53,426 bases of DNA from JANWHZ01 sp035758575 (GTDB lineage Bacteria > Patescibacteriota > Saccharimonadia > Saccharimonadales > UBA4665). The stretch's first letter is position 1. Each line of letters opens with the position of its first letter. Below, piece by piece: positions 23,998 to 32,593 of the stretch. The position numbers and the translations under genes were made by a program. The notes below the pieces were generated by a model. It was not told the DNA's origin. It was given only the letters and a program-made list of their open reading frames with translations, and did no database searches. Where the stretch lies: the NCBI GenBank assembly GCA_035758575.1, contig DASTXH010000040.1, positions 1 to 53,426 on the forward strand. The letters are read 5' to 3'.

Positions 23998-25687
23998 AAA
24001 CGCGGTTGCTGCCATCCGTGTTTCAACCACCAAGCAAGGCACGGATAGCGATTCACCCGAAGCACAAAAGGAGCAAATTGAACGCTATGCCGAGAATAAA
24101 GGCATCGTCATCAAAAAGTTCTTTTTGTTTTTGGAGTCGGCCAGTAAAGAACAGCAGCCCATGCAGGAAGCTGTCGACTATTGCAAAGACCCGAAGAATG
24201 GCGTTGATTTATTTATCATCAAATCAATCGACCGTTTTACGCGAGGCGGTTCACTATCATACGATCTGCTCAAAACACAGCTCGACCAATGCGGCGTAAC
24301 GCTCGTTGACACCTACGGCGTCATCAGCAACGAGCAGGTCAACACGCTCGCCCACTTAGGACAGCAATACAAATGGAGCACCTACTCACCCAGCCGCAAA
24401 TCCGAAATGCTGGAGGCCGAGCGTTCTAAAGACGAAGTGCGGGATATTTTAAGCCGGGTCATTGGCGCGGAAATCCGCTACACGCAAATGGGCTACTGGA
24501 TGCGCCGCGCGCCCTACGGCTTTGTGAGCGAAAAAGTTGAGACGCAGCACGGCAAGCGCATGATTTTGAAGCCGCACTCCGACGAGGCGAAGTACATGGT
24601 CAAAATGTTTGAAATGCGTGCAAGCGGCCAATTCAGCGATAAGGAAATCGCCAAAAAACTCAATGATATGGGCTATCGTGGACGGCCGCAGCTCCGACGA
24701 GCAAAAGATGACAGGTCACGTATTATTTGCCGAACCAAACCAGCACTGCTAGACGAAAAGAAGCTTTGGAAAATGGTACGCAACCCAATCTATGCGGGTG
24801 TGAATGTCGAAAAGTGGACGCAGAACCAGCCAGTTAAATGTATGTTCGAGGGGCTTGTTTCTATTGACCTATTCAACCGCGCCAACAAAGGCAAACGGAC
24901 AATCATAGAAATGCCCAACAACAAAATCGCCATTACTGATAACGTAGCACCGGAAAACGCTACGCCAAAAGGCACCCGCCATCCGGACTTCGCATTCAAA
25001 AACTTTGTGATGTGCCCTGAGTGCAATAAGCCGCTGCTTGGCAGCTCGTCACGTGGCAAATCCGGCCAATACTACTCGTACTATCACTGCGATAAACGCG
25101 GCCACAAGTTCCGCGTTAAAAAAGAAGAGCTTGAGATGCGCGTGCTTGAATTTGTGGGTGGCTTAGAGTTTTCCCAGCAAGACATCGACACGCTATTTGC
25201 CGCCATCAAAGCCGCCTATGACAAGCGTATGGCCTACTACAACGCGCAAATCAGCATGATTGACGGCAAGATCAACGACCTCACCCAGCAGGCCCGCAGC
25301 ATGGCAAAAAACTTCGCTACAATCGCCCCTTCGGCTCAACAGTACCTAAACGATGAGCTGGAGGATGTAGACAAACAAATTAAGCAGCTATCACTAGAAA
25401 GGATGGGCATGGAAAGCAAGAAACCAATGAACATAGACCGGGTTATTGCTCGCGTAAAATATTTCGTCGAAAACTTGGACGAACTGGTCGTAAAACAGAT
25501 TGATCCGGTCAAAAAAGCACAGTTTTTCGGCCTGATTTTCAAGACGCTGCCAACCTATGCGGATTTATGCGGTCGAAACCAGAATTCACCCCTTTTTACA
25601 GGGGTGAATTCGTTGTTTCAAACTATAATTACTAACAATTTTCCTATGGTGACCTCACGGAGAATCGAACTCCGATTGTCAGGATGA
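23972..25687 (+). CDS. Large serine recombinase (integrase)
   Basis: A 571-residue integrase. Resolvase domain (about 8-150): AAIRVSTTKQGTDSDSPEAQ with the active-site Ser, then FIIKSIDRFTRGG. A recombinase domain follows (about 165-290, VIGAEIRYTQMGYWMRRAPYG), a zinc ribbon (about 347-372, CPECNKPLLG and YHCDKRGHKF) and a coiled coil (about 400-500). GAGGAG directly precedes the ATG. The last 14 codons are read from inside the tRNA-Glu gene: the stop is at 25685-25687, 39 bases into tRNA 25647-25721. So the C terminus depends on integration at this tRNA. Confidence 0.95.
   Translation: MKVQPQPSKNAVAAIRVSTTKQGTDSDSPEAQKEQIERYAENKGIVIKKFFLFLESASKEQQPMQEAVDYCKDPKNGVDLFIIKSIDRFTRGGSLSYDLLKTQLDQCGVTLVDTYGVISNEQVNTLAHLGQQYKWSTYSPSRKSEMLEAERSKDEVRDILSRVIGAEIRYTQMGYWMRRAPYGFVSEKVETQHGKRMILKPHSDEAKYMVKMFEMRASGQFSDKEIAKKLNDMGYRGRPQLRRAKDDRSRIICRTKPALLDEKKLWKMVRNPIYAGVNVEKWTQNQPVKCMFEGLVSIDLFNRANKGKRTIIEMPNNKIAITDNVAPENATPKGTRHPDFAFKNFVMCPECNKPLLGSSSRGKSGQYYSYYHCDKRGHKFRVKKEELEMRVLEFVGGLEFSQQDIDTLFAAIKAAYDKRMAYYNAQISMIDGKINDLTQQARSMAKNFATIAPSAQQYLNDELEDVDKQIKQLSLERMGMESKKPMNIDRVIARVKYFVENLDELVVKQIDPVKKAQFFGLIFKTLPTYADLCGRNQNSPLFTGVNSLFQTIITNNFPMVTSRRIELRLSG
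25582..25611 (+). terminator. Hairpin near end of the element
   Basis: GAATTCACCCC/GGGGTGAATTC is a perfect 11-bp stem around TTTTTACA. It lies in the last codons of the recombinase and just inside the right boundary of the element. It may be a terminator or a structural end; there is no T-run after it. Confidence 0.5.
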
Positions 25688-25721
25688 AAACCTGATGTCC
25701 TAACCGTTAGACGATGAGGCC
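25647..25721 (-). tRNA. tRNA-Glu (UUC)
   Basis: On the minus strand the sequence starts GGCCTCATCGTC and ends GTGAGGTCACCA, with an encoded CCA. Acceptor pairing is GGCCTCA with TGAGGTC (one G-T). The anticodon loop TTTTCAT gives anticodon TTC. The T-arm is CGGAG-TTCGATT-CTCCG. The 3' part of this gene is the integration target of the element. Confidence 0.97.
25654..25665. repeat. Putative right attachment site within tRNA-Glu
   Basis: CTCACGGAGAAT covers part of the T-stem and acceptor stem of tRNA-Glu and is repeated at 12025-12036 in the same orientation. The crossover probably restored a working tRNA here. Confidence 0.65.
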
Positions 25722-25879
25722 GTACTTTGGGTGCGCCAAAAACTGTACGTATGGTAGCATAACAGATACGAAAAGAAAAGGTGCGCGGGCGGCGAATCTC
25801 ACTTGCGTGAGCCATTGCACGCAGACGCCATTCAGCTTATTCTTATAATTACAAACTAACATAAGGAACATTTGTCCCT

Positions 25880-26533
25880 ATGAAACATCTAACCCATAAA
25901 ATAGGCCTGGCGTTTGGCGCGCTGGCGTTGGTGGCGCTGATAAGCGCACCAGTGTTTGCCGAGGAGTCCACCGCCCAAACGGGCGTCGAGACAAACGACA
26001 GTACGTCCAGCACAACCACCAGCGGTGGCAGCTCTACGAGCACCGAGGGGACATCACACGAGGGCGGCCAGCCATCGGGGAGTGAAACCAGCAGCAAAAC
26101 AGAGGCAGAAGGGCGCCTGCAAGGCACCAAGATGACGCTCTGCGAGAACCACAAGGATGTCATCACCGCAATCATGGCGCGCATCGCCGACCGTGGCCAA
26201 AAACAGACCGACTTGTTCGCCACTATTGCTACGCGCGTAGAAACGTTCTACACCAAGAGTGGCAAAACAGTAACCAACTACAACACTCTGGTTGCTGACG
26301 TAAATGCCAAACACACAGCAGCCCTGGCCGCAGTGGCCAAAATCAAAGCCGACAGTACTACCTTTACGTGTTCTGCTACCAACCCGCAGGGCATCGTGAC
26401 CAGCTTTAAGAGCGACCTAAAGCTAGAGATTTCCGCACTGCAAGCTTACCGCACATCTGTACGTAACCTTACTGTAGCCGTGAAAACCGTTGTGGAAGGC
26501 TCAGCCGCCACAACAACAGGAGGTAATCAATAA
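25880..26533 (+). CDS. Secreted protein of unknown function
   Basis: A 217-residue protein with a clear signal peptide (IGLAFGALALVALISAPVFA, cleavage after VFA), a Ser/Thr/Gly low-complexity region (about 30-75) and a helical domain (about 80-205). Two cysteines (MTLCENHK and TFTCSATN) may form a disulfide. AGGAAC precedes the ATG, and a TATAAT box lies near 25843. Its stop overlaps the start of the pilin-like gene, so they form an operon. Confidence 0.75.
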   Translation: MKHLTHKIGLAFGALALVALISAPVFAEESTAQTGVETNDSTSSTTTSGGSSTSTEGTSHEGGQPSGSETSSKTEAEGRLQGTKMTLCENHKDVITAIMARIADRGQKQTDLFATIATRVETFYTKSGKTVTNYNTLVADVNAKHTAALAAVAKIKADSTTFTCSATNPQGIVTSFKSDLKLEISALQAYRTSVRNLTVAVKTVVEGSAATTTGGNQ

Positions 26534-26886
26534 TGAAGCGCACAAATCGCCAATCTGGCTTCGCATTACTTGAAGTTATCTTGGTCATAGCCGTACTGGC
26601 TGCCGCTGGATTCACCGCCTGGTGGGTCTACCAGCGCCAACCGGGTGCTACCAAAACAGTCGCCTCAACCGAGACACTGCCGGGCAGTACTACGTCAGGT
26701 CCCTCGGGCGTGTCGGCGGCATCTGCCATAAATAAGTCGCCGGTAGCAACCAACGTGCCGGCTGCGCCGCAGGTAGCGTCAACAGGTGATCTCAACAGCG
26801 CCCTGCAAACGCTGGATCAGACCGACCCATCGGCCCAAAACAACAGCGATTCGTCGCAATTGAACAGCAGCGCGAACGGCTTCTAA
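26533..26886 (+). CDS. Type IV pseudopilin-like protein
   Basis: A 117-residue protein. The N terminus KRTNRQSGFALLEVILVIAV has the prepilin motif G-F-x3-E: cleavage is expected after Gly, and the Glu is at mature position 5. One hydrophobic helix is followed by a Ser/Thr/Pro/Gln tail instead of a globular pilin head. Coupled to the secreted protein gene (TAATG overlap). Saccharibacteria do encode type IV pili, but no other pilus genes are here. Confidence 0.75.
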   Translation: MKRTNRQSGFALLEVILVIAVLAAAGFTAWWVYQRQPGATKTVASTETLPGSTTSGPSGVSAASAINKSPVATNVPAAPQVASTGDLNSALQTLDQTDPSAQNNSDSSQLNSSANGF

Positions 26887-26910
26887 GCCAACGCTAGACG
26901 CCGGCAATCG

Positions 26911-26957
26911 TCCTCCCTGGGTTGCTGTATGTGGAAACATACGCACCCACGGGAGGA
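26911..26957. repeat. Long imperfect hairpin
   Basis: TCCTCCC/GGGAGGA, TGGGT/ACCCA and GTATG/CATAC pair in order to form one 47-base interrupted stem. No T-run follows. It may be a structured RNA end or a processing signal after the pilin-like gene. Confidence 0.45.
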
Positions 26958-27074
26958 TTCCGCTTTACAACCCCTGTAATACCTGCTATATATGCTAGTA
27001 CTAGAAACGCTGCACAGGTTCTAGTGATCATAAAGTTCGTACGAGGATGCAGCTAAGTGGCCATATGCGTCAGC

Positions 27075-27113
27075 TTACCTCCGAAGAAGAAATTAAGGTA
27101 ATAAGAGGTACCT
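27075..27113 (+). promoter_or_regulatory. Possible regulatory leader of the RRM gene
   Basis: TTACCT (27075-27080) can pair with AGGTAA (27096-27101), and AGGTACCT (27106-27113) is self-complementary and contains the AGAGG site before the ATG at 27121. Alternative pairing could hide the Shine-Dalgarno. Autoregulation or cold control is suggested by the RRM product, not shown. Confidence 0.35.
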
Positions 27114-27120
27114 ACGCAGT

Positions 27121-27414
27121 ATGGCAACAAAACTATTTGTCGGCTCACTGGCGTTCAGCGCAACCGATGACGACCTCGCACAATTTTTTGCGAGCGCCGG
27201 CACCGTTGTCTCCGCCAAGGTCGTTATCGACCGCGACACAAACCGCAGCAAAGGCTTCGGCTTTGTCGAAATGAGCAGCGACGCTGAGGCCAAGAAGGCT
27301 ATCGAACAACTCGATGGCAAAGAACTGAATGGCCGCGCCATCAACGTAAGCGAAGCTCGCCCACGCGAGGATCGCCCACGCCGCGACTTTGGCGGCAACC
27401 GCAACAGCTACTAA
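27121..27414 (+). CDS. RRM-domain RNA-binding protein
   Basis: A 97-residue protein consisting of one RRM: RNP2 is LFVGSL (residues 5-10) and RNP1 is KGFGFVEM (about 43-50). A short Arg/Asp/Gly/Asn tail (REDRPRRDFGGNRN) follows. Such small bacterial RRM proteins are abundant in cyanobacteria and CPR and are often cold-induced. It has its own strong terminator. Confidence 0.95.
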   Translation: MATKLFVGSLAFSATDDDLAQFFASAGTVVSAKVVIDRDTNRSKGFGFVEMSSDAEAKKAIEQLDGKELNGRAINVSEARPREDRPRRDFGGNRNSY

Positions 27415-27430
27415 GCTACTGCGAATGCAA

Positions 27431-27460
27431 AATACCCCCGGACTCCGGGGGTATTTTTAT
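27431..27460 (+). terminator. Strong intrinsic terminator
   Basis: AATACCCCCGG and CCGGGGGTATT pair over 11 bp around ACT and run into TTTTTAT. It separates the RRM gene from the pentose-phosphate operon. Confidence 0.92.
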
Positions 27461-27482
27461 ATCGACACGCTGCTTTCTCGGG

Positions 27483-27488
27483 TATAGT
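27483..27488 (+). promoter_or_regulatory. -10 box of the pentose-phosphate operon
   Basis: TATAGT ends 6 bases before the pgl ATG at 27495. No Shine-Dalgarno lies in between, so a leaderless start is plausible. No good -35 is visible. Confidence 0.45.
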
Positions 27489-27494
27489 AGGGAT

Positions 27495-28148
27495 ATGATT
27501 CTAACCATCCACGCCGACGCATCTACCGCCAGCCAATCGCTCCGCACCAACTTATTACAGCCCCTGCAGGAGGGCAAAGCCGTCCTATGGCTCGTGCCAG
27601 GCGGCTCAAACATCCCCATATCAGTCGCAGTAATGGCCGGCATCCCTGAGGATCTGACATCCCAGCTGACCATTATGCTCACCGACGAGCGCTACGGGGC
27701 AGTGGGGCACGCCGACTCAAATACATTCCAGCTGCACCAGGCCGGCTTTGACCCCAAAAAAGCCACATTCCTTCCGGTGCTAACTGGGGCAGCCCTGGAA
27801 GAAACGGTGCGCGCCTATGCTGAAATCGCACAGACACAGTTCGCCAGCCATCAGATCATCGTTGGCCAATTTGGCATTGGCGCCGATGGACACATCGCCG
27901 GCATCCTGCCCGGCAGCCCCGCGGCCACCGAGCAGCACGCCTGGGTCTGCGGCTATCACGCCCTCAACTACACGCGCCTCACACTCACGTTTCCTGCGCT
28001 GTATCACCTCAGCGCAGCCTATGCGTTTGTGTACGGTGAAGCCAAGCGCGAGGTCCTAAAGCGCCTGGAAACCGAGCTGCCGCTACATATCCAGCCCGCA
28101 CAAATCCTGAAGGCCATCCCCAAGGCATATCTGTACACCGACCAATAG
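27495..28148 (+). CDS. pgl: 6-phosphogluconolactonase
   Basis: A 217-residue cytosolic enzyme that hydrolyses 6-phosphogluconolactone to 6-phosphogluconate. Family motifs: WLVPGGSNIPISVAVM (sugar-phosphate loop), TIMLTDERYGAVGHADSNTF, and GIGADGHIAGILPGS, the lactonase signature with the catalytic His. It is followed by gnd and zwf, so all three steps from glucose-6-phosphate to ribulose-5-phosphate are together. Confidence 0.95.
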   Translation: MILTIHADASTASQSLRTNLLQPLQEGKAVLWLVPGGSNIPISVAVMAGIPEDLTSQLTIMLTDERYGAVGHADSNTFQLHQAGFDPKKATFLPVLTGAALEETVRAYAEIAQTQFASHQIIVGQFGIGADGHIAGILPGSPAATEQHAWVCGYHALNYTRLTLTFPALYHLSAAYAFVYGEAKREVLKRLETELPLHIQPAQILKAIPKAYLYTDQ

Positions 28149-28216
28149 CCGGGCCGGCAAGCACGCCGCGCAAAAATCTTATATAATGCAAACAACATGA
28201 AAGAGGGGAACCACCG

Positions 28217-29128
28217 ATGAAGATTGCCGTACAGGGGCTAGGCCGCATGGGGCTGCAAATTGCCCGCAAACTGGCCGAAAATGGCCACGAGGTCATAGCG
28301 CACAACCGCAGCCGTGGGCCAATAGACGAAGCCGTACAATCTGGAGCAAAGGCCGCCTACACCAAAGAGGAAGTGCTGCAGGCGTTCGGCGGTGAACAAG
28401 TAGTGCTGTGGATCATGCTGCCCGCAGACATCGTGGATGCACAGGTAGACGAATGGCTGGCACTACTGCCCAAAGGAAGTATTTTTGTGGATGGCGGCAA
28501 TTCGGACTTCCGCCGCACGCAAGTACTGAACAAAAAGCTCAACGAGCAGGGAATGATACTTATCGACGTCGGCACCAGCGGCGGCGTGTGGGGCTACCAA
28601 AACGGCTTCTCGATGATGGCCGGCAGTGACAGCACCGAGGCGTTCACCGCCCTAGAGCCGGCATTGAAGACGCTGGCCCTGCCTGAAGGCGCCTACCACC
28701 ACTTTGGCCCCAGCGGCAGCGGTCACTACGTGAAGATGGTGCACAATGCCATCGAATACGGCATGATGGAGTCCCTGGCCGAAGGCTACCGCATGTTGCA
28801 AGAAGGGCCATACGACGGCATAGACCTGGCGGCCGCCGGCGATGTATGGCAGCACCACAGCGTGGTGACCTCGTGGCTGAACGAGCTGACCCGCGATGCA
28901 TTGCGCGAGAATCCTACACTCCAGGGTATAGACGGCTACGTAGCGGAATCCGGCGAAGCCCGCTGGACGCTGGAAGTCGCCAAAGACAAAAATATTCCGC
29001 TGCCGTCCATCCAGGCTGCATTTGATGTACGCGTACGGTCGCAGCAGGGCGACGTAAACCTGGCCACCAAACTACTGGCCGCCATGCGCAACAAGTTCGG
29101 CGGGCACAGCATCAACAAGGAGCAATAA
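28217..29128 (+). CDS. gnd: 6-phosphogluconate dehydrogenase, decarboxylating (short type)
   Basis: A 303-residue enzyme of the short GndA/YqeC type (the long type is about 470). Motifs: GLGRMGLQIARKL (nucleotide loop), WIMLPADIV, FVDGGNSDFRRT, LIDVGTSGGVWG, and GHYVKMVHNAIEYGMM with the catalytic Lys. It oxidises 6-phosphogluconate to ribulose-5-phosphate and CO2, making NAD(P)H. A TATAAT at 28182-28187 gives it its own promoter, and AGAGGGG is the ribosome site. The stop overlaps the zwf start (TAATG). Confidence 0.95.
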   Translation: MKIAVQGLGRMGLQIARKLAENGHEVIAHNRSRGPIDEAVQSGAKAAYTKEEVLQAFGGEQVVLWIMLPADIVDAQVDEWLALLPKGSIFVDGGNSDFRRTQVLNKKLNEQGMILIDVGTSGGVWGYQNGFSMMAGSDSTEAFTALEPALKTLALPEGAYHHFGPSGSGHYVKMVHNAIEYGMMESLAEGYRMLQEGPYDGIDLAAAGDVWQHHSVVTSWLNELTRDALRENPTLQGIDGYVAESGEARWTLEVAKDKNIPLPSIQAAFDVRVRSQQGDVNLATKLLAAMRNKFGGHSINKEQ

Positions 29129-30534
29129 TGGAACCGCACACTCCGACCGGCGCCACGCCGCCACCCAGCGAACCTGCCATCTTCGTCATCTTCGGTATCA
29201 CCGGCGACCTGGCCCAGCGGCGCCTGCTGCCGGCACTGTACCACCTAGTCAAAGACAAATTGCTGCACGAGCACACCGCCATCGTCGGCGTCAGCCGCAA
29301 ACCCATGTCGCCCGATGAACTGCTGGAAAAAGTAGAGCTATGCGTGCTGGAGGCCGACAACGTGTGCGACCCCGCCGCACTAGCCGACTTCCGCCAGCGC
29401 CTGCGCATGGTGCAGCTGGATCCCGCCCAGGGCGCCGACTACGACCGCTTGCGCACCACCCTGGACGGCATAGAGCAAGCCAACGGCATGTGCATGCACC
29501 GCTTGTTCTATCTGTCCATCCCGCCGCAAGTCTACCGGCCGGTCATTGAAAACCTGGGCGCGCATCAGCTCAACGTTGGCTGCCAGCACAACCGTGGCTT
29601 GTCGCGCTTGCTGGTCGAAAAACCTTTTGGCTACGACTTGCCATCGGCCGAGGATCTCATCAAAAGCACTGCCGTACACTTTACCGAGGAACAGGTGTTC
29701 CGCATTGACCACTACCTGGCCAAAGAAACCGTCCAGAACATATTGGTATTCCGCCGCCAAAACCCAGTCTTTGCTAACCAATGGCACAGCGGCTACATAC
29801 GCTCTATCCAGATAGACATGCTGGAACAGATAGACATAGAGGGCAGGGGCGAGTTCTATGACCACGTAGGCGCACTACGCGACGTGGTGCAGAACCATCT
29901 GATGCAGCTGTTAGCATTAGTAACCATGGAACTGCCGGCGCAACAAGATGACGAGCTGGCACTGCATAAGGCGAAGCAGATTGTACTGGGACTAGTGAAC
30001 CCTGCCGACCCCGCCAAAGCCGTCCGCGGCCAATACAACGGCTACCGCAACGCCGTAGACGACCATCAATCCAACACTGAAACCTATGCCCGTGTGGAGC
30101 TGACCATAAACAACGAGCGCTGGCAAAATGTGCCGATAATCGTAACTGCAGGCAAGGCCCTGGAAAACAAACGCACGGCCATTACCGTCACCTTCGGTGC
30201 CGACGGCACGGATGCCGCCAACAAACTAACATTCCGTATTCAGCCCAACGAGGGCATTGCGGTGGAGCTGGTAGTAAAACGCCCCGGCTTTGAACATAAA
30301 ACAGAGTTAGTGGACATGGACTTCAGCTACCACGGCGCTTTCAATGAGCCCGAACATCCTGATGCCTACGAGCGCGTGCTGGTAGACGCCATCCGCGGCG
30401 ACCACAGCCTGTTTGCCACCAGCGAAGAGATACTGGGCGCCTGGCGCGCACTCCAGCCAATCATTACGGCCTGGCAACAGGCAGGCAACGACGGCCTGAA
30501 GCCATACGAACAACACACCACCGGCCCGCAGTAG
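29128..30534 (+). CDS. zwf: Glucose-6-phosphate 1-dehydrogenase
   Basis: A 468-residue enzyme, near the usual length. Motifs: FGITGDLAQRRLLPALYHL (NADP loop), LVEKPFGYDL, and RIDHYLAKETVQNILVFR with the active-site RIDHYLxKE. It begins the oxidative pentose-phosphate pathway. Directly coupled to gnd. Together with glucokinase (46.2 kb) it allows NADPH and pentose formation from glucose. Confidence 0.96.
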   Translation: MEPHTPTGATPPPSEPAIFVIFGITGDLAQRRLLPALYHLVKDKLLHEHTAIVGVSRKPMSPDELLEKVELCVLEADNVCDPAALADFRQRLRMVQLDPAQGADYDRLRTTLDGIEQANGMCMHRLFYLSIPPQVYRPVIENLGAHQLNVGCQHNRGLSRLLVEKPFGYDLPSAEDLIKSTAVHFTEEQVFRIDHYLAKETVQNILVFRRQNPVFANQWHSGYIRSIQIDMLEQIDIEGRGEFYDHVGALRDVVQNHLMQLLALVTMELPAQQDDELALHKAKQIVLGLVNPADPAKAVRGQYNGYRNAVDDHQSNTETYARVELTINNERWQNVPIIVTAGKALENKRTAITVTFGADGTDAANKLTFRIQPNEGIAVELVVKRPGFEHKTELVDMDFSYHGAFNEPEHPDAYERVLVDAIRGDHSLFATSEEILGAWRALQPIITAWQQAGNDGLKPYEQHTTGPQ

Positions 30535-30570
30535 GTAAGTGCACTGGATCAAGTAGGGCAGCCGTGGCTG

Positions 30571-30576
30571 TATACT
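30571..30576 (+). promoter_or_regulatory. -10 box before MarP-like gene
   Basis: TATACT ends 8 bases before the ATG at 30585 with no Shine-Dalgarno, again suggesting a leaderless mRNA. Confidence 0.45.
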
Positions 30577-30584
30577 AGAAGCAT

Positions 30585-31754
30585 ATGCATATCATAGACG
30601 CTTTGCTGATCCTTTTTCTGGCCGGTTCGCTGCTGCGCGGTACGGAGCTGGGGCTGGTGCGGCAGCTGTTTTCTACTATTGCATTCTTCGCAGGGCTGTT
30701 TTTGGGCGTAGCACTGGAGCCGCATGTGGTGCACCTGGCGCGCACTCCCGAAGCGCGCTTGCTGATTACGGTAGGTGTTACGCTGGGGCTGGCGTTTGTC
30801 GCCCTGTCCCTGGGCGAACTGGCGGGCGTCGCCCTAAAACAACGCCTGGTGCTGCAACGCTGGCTTGACCGCATCGACAACGCGTGTGGGGCGATCATTG
30901 CCGGCATCTCCACCGTCATACTCATCTGGCTCAGCAGTGTAGTCATCTTGGCGCTGCCGTACCCAGGCCTGCAGGCCGTGTTCCGGGACTCAGCGATTGT
31001 TGGCTTTATCAATAGCCACCTACCGCCGGCGCCAAACGTGGTGGCGGACGTCGGCCACTTTATCTCGCCCAACGGCTTCCCTAATGTATTTATCGGCGGA
31101 GAGCCGTCGTCCACGCCTGCATCGCCGCCTACACCTGCTCAGCTAGCCGCTGCCGTGGCGCACGACCGGGCATCTATCGTGAAGATTGAAGGGCAGGGCT
31201 GCGGCGGCATCGTAGAGGGTTCTGGCTTTGTGGTGTCCGGTAATTTAGTAGCCACCAACGCACACGTGGTTGCCGGCATCGCCAGCCCATACGTTATCGA
31301 CGACAACGGCCAACACCGGGCAACGCCCATCTGGTTCGACCCTAATCTGGACTTCGCCGTACTGCGCGTAGACAACCTTGCCGGGAAGCCGCTGCAGTTC
31401 AATACAGGCACCATCGCCCATGGCACCCAGGGCGGCGTGCTGGGCTATCCGGGCGGCGGGCCATTCACCGCCGACACCGCGGCAGTGCTGGAGGAGTTCA
31501 CCGCTATCGGCCGCAACATCTACAACCAGAGCCAAACAACGCGCGATGTCTACGCCATCCAAGCAAATGTAGTGCCCGGTAACTCCGGTGGACCCCTGGT
31601 AGACCTAAACGGCAATGTGATGGGCGTGGTCTTTGCCGCCTCCACAACCACCAACGATACCGGATACGCGCTCAGCGTGCCGCAAGTTATATCTGAAATA
31701 CATCAGGCTCAGGCCGCCAACCAGCCGGTCGGCACGGGCAGCTGCGCCGAATAG
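30585..31754 (+). CDS. MarP-like membrane serine protease (CvpA plus trypsin-like domain)
   Basis: A 389-residue protein. The N-terminal part is a CvpA-like membrane domain with four TM helices (about residues 1-160, starting MHIIDALLILFLAGSLLRG). The C-terminal part is a trypsin-like protease outside the cell with its triad visible: TNAHVV (His), LDFAVLRV (Asp) and VPGNSGGPL (Ser). Domain order and length match MarP of Actinobacteria, which resists acid and cell-wall stress. The protease has a C-terminal Cys (GTGSCAE) and another at GQGCGG that could pair. VKOR is encoded 24 bases downstream. Confidence 0.9.
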   Translation: MHIIDALLILFLAGSLLRGTELGLVRQLFSTIAFFAGLFLGVALEPHVVHLARTPEARLLITVGVTLGLAFVALSLGELAGVALKQRLVLQRWLDRIDNACGAIIAGISTVILIWLSSVVILALPYPGLQAVFRDSAIVGFINSHLPPAPNVVADVGHFISPNGFPNVFIGGEPSSTPASPPTPAQLAAAVAHDRASIVKIEGQGCGGIVEGSGFVVSGNLVATNAHVVAGIASPYVIDDNGQHRATPIWFDPNLDFAVLRVDNLAGKPLQFNTGTIAHGTQGGVLGYPGGGPFTADTAAVLEEFTAIGRNIYNQSQTTRDVYAIQANVVPGNSGGPLVDLNGNVMGVVFAASTTTNDTGYALSVPQVISEIHQAQAANQPVGTGSCAE

Positions 31755-31778
31755 TTTGGTGCTATACTAAGAGGCACT

Positions 31779-32408
31779 ATGAAGCTGCCGTTCATCAAAA
31801 CCAAGCCAAATGTTTCCCGCCCAATGCTCGCCCCAGCCATGCCGTACATCCTAATTGTCGGCGGCGTTATCGGCACCATATGTTCCTTCGTCCTTAGTAA
31901 TGACACTATAAACTCCCTCAAGAATCCGCATTTTGTGCCTTCGTGCAACATCAATCCCGTGCTCAGCTGCGGCAGCGTGATGCATTCCGCCCAAGGTGCC
32001 GCCTTTGGCTTCCCGAACCCGTGGATCGGGCTTATCGGTTTTACCGCTATGCTGACCGTAGGCGTGGCCATGCTATCCGGCGCAAAGTTTACGCGTTGGT
32101 TTTGGATGGCATTTGAGGTCGGCATGGCCGGTGGCGTTGGCTTTGCCTATTGGCTGCTGTACCAAAGCGTCTTTCGGATCCAGGCACTGTGCCCGTTTTG
32201 CCTTACGGTAGACGTGGTGATTACTACGGTTTTTTGGTACCTTACGCTGTACATCATCCGCGAGCAGCACTTTTCGCCACCGCGCCGCCTTATTGGCATC
32301 TCCGACTTTGCCCGTAAATACCACTTCGAGCTTCTTTTTACCTGGCTGGTTATCGTAGCAGCACTCGTCCTGCATCACTTTTGGTACTACTACGGCCAGT
32401 TTTTATAA
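31779..32408 (+). CDS. VKOR-family disulfide-forming membrane protein
   Basis: A 209-residue membrane protein with about five TM helices. It has the loop cysteine pair (SCNINPVLSCGSVM), a following Ser and the active-site CPFC (ALCPFCLTVD). VKOR proteins reoxidise DsbA-like partners with quinones and so drive disulfide formation in exported proteins. No thioredoxin-like domain is fused. It follows the MarP-like protease; a TATACT box and AAGAGG precede its ATG. Several exported proteins in this window carry Cys pairs. Confidence 0.93.
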   Translation: MKLPFIKTKPNVSRPMLAPAMPYILIVGGVIGTICSFVLSNDTINSLKNPHFVPSCNINPVLSCGSVMHSAQGAAFGFPNPWIGLIGFTAMLTVGVAMLSGAKFTRWFWMAFEVGMAGGVGFAYWLLYQSVFRIQALCPFCLTVDVVITTVFWYLTLYIIREQHFSPPRRLIGISDFARKYHFELLFTWLVIVAALVLHHFWYYYGQFL

Positions 32409-32593
32409 GCGCAGCACCACTTGGACTCCGCTGGTCCATCATTATTCGAAACCCTTGTACGGCTACGGCTCGCTCTCTTTTATCCTCCATCGTCTTTTTT
32501 ATTTCTATCTGCCACCACCCGTGACACAACCGTTCCTGCTGCCAGGAACCGACCACCTCCTTTTGCTACGTATGCAAACACGAACAACATATT

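Noticed and set aside
29380..29865. Minus-strand ORF (161 aa) under zwf
   Set aside because: Antisense shadow of glucose-6-phosphate dehydrogenase.
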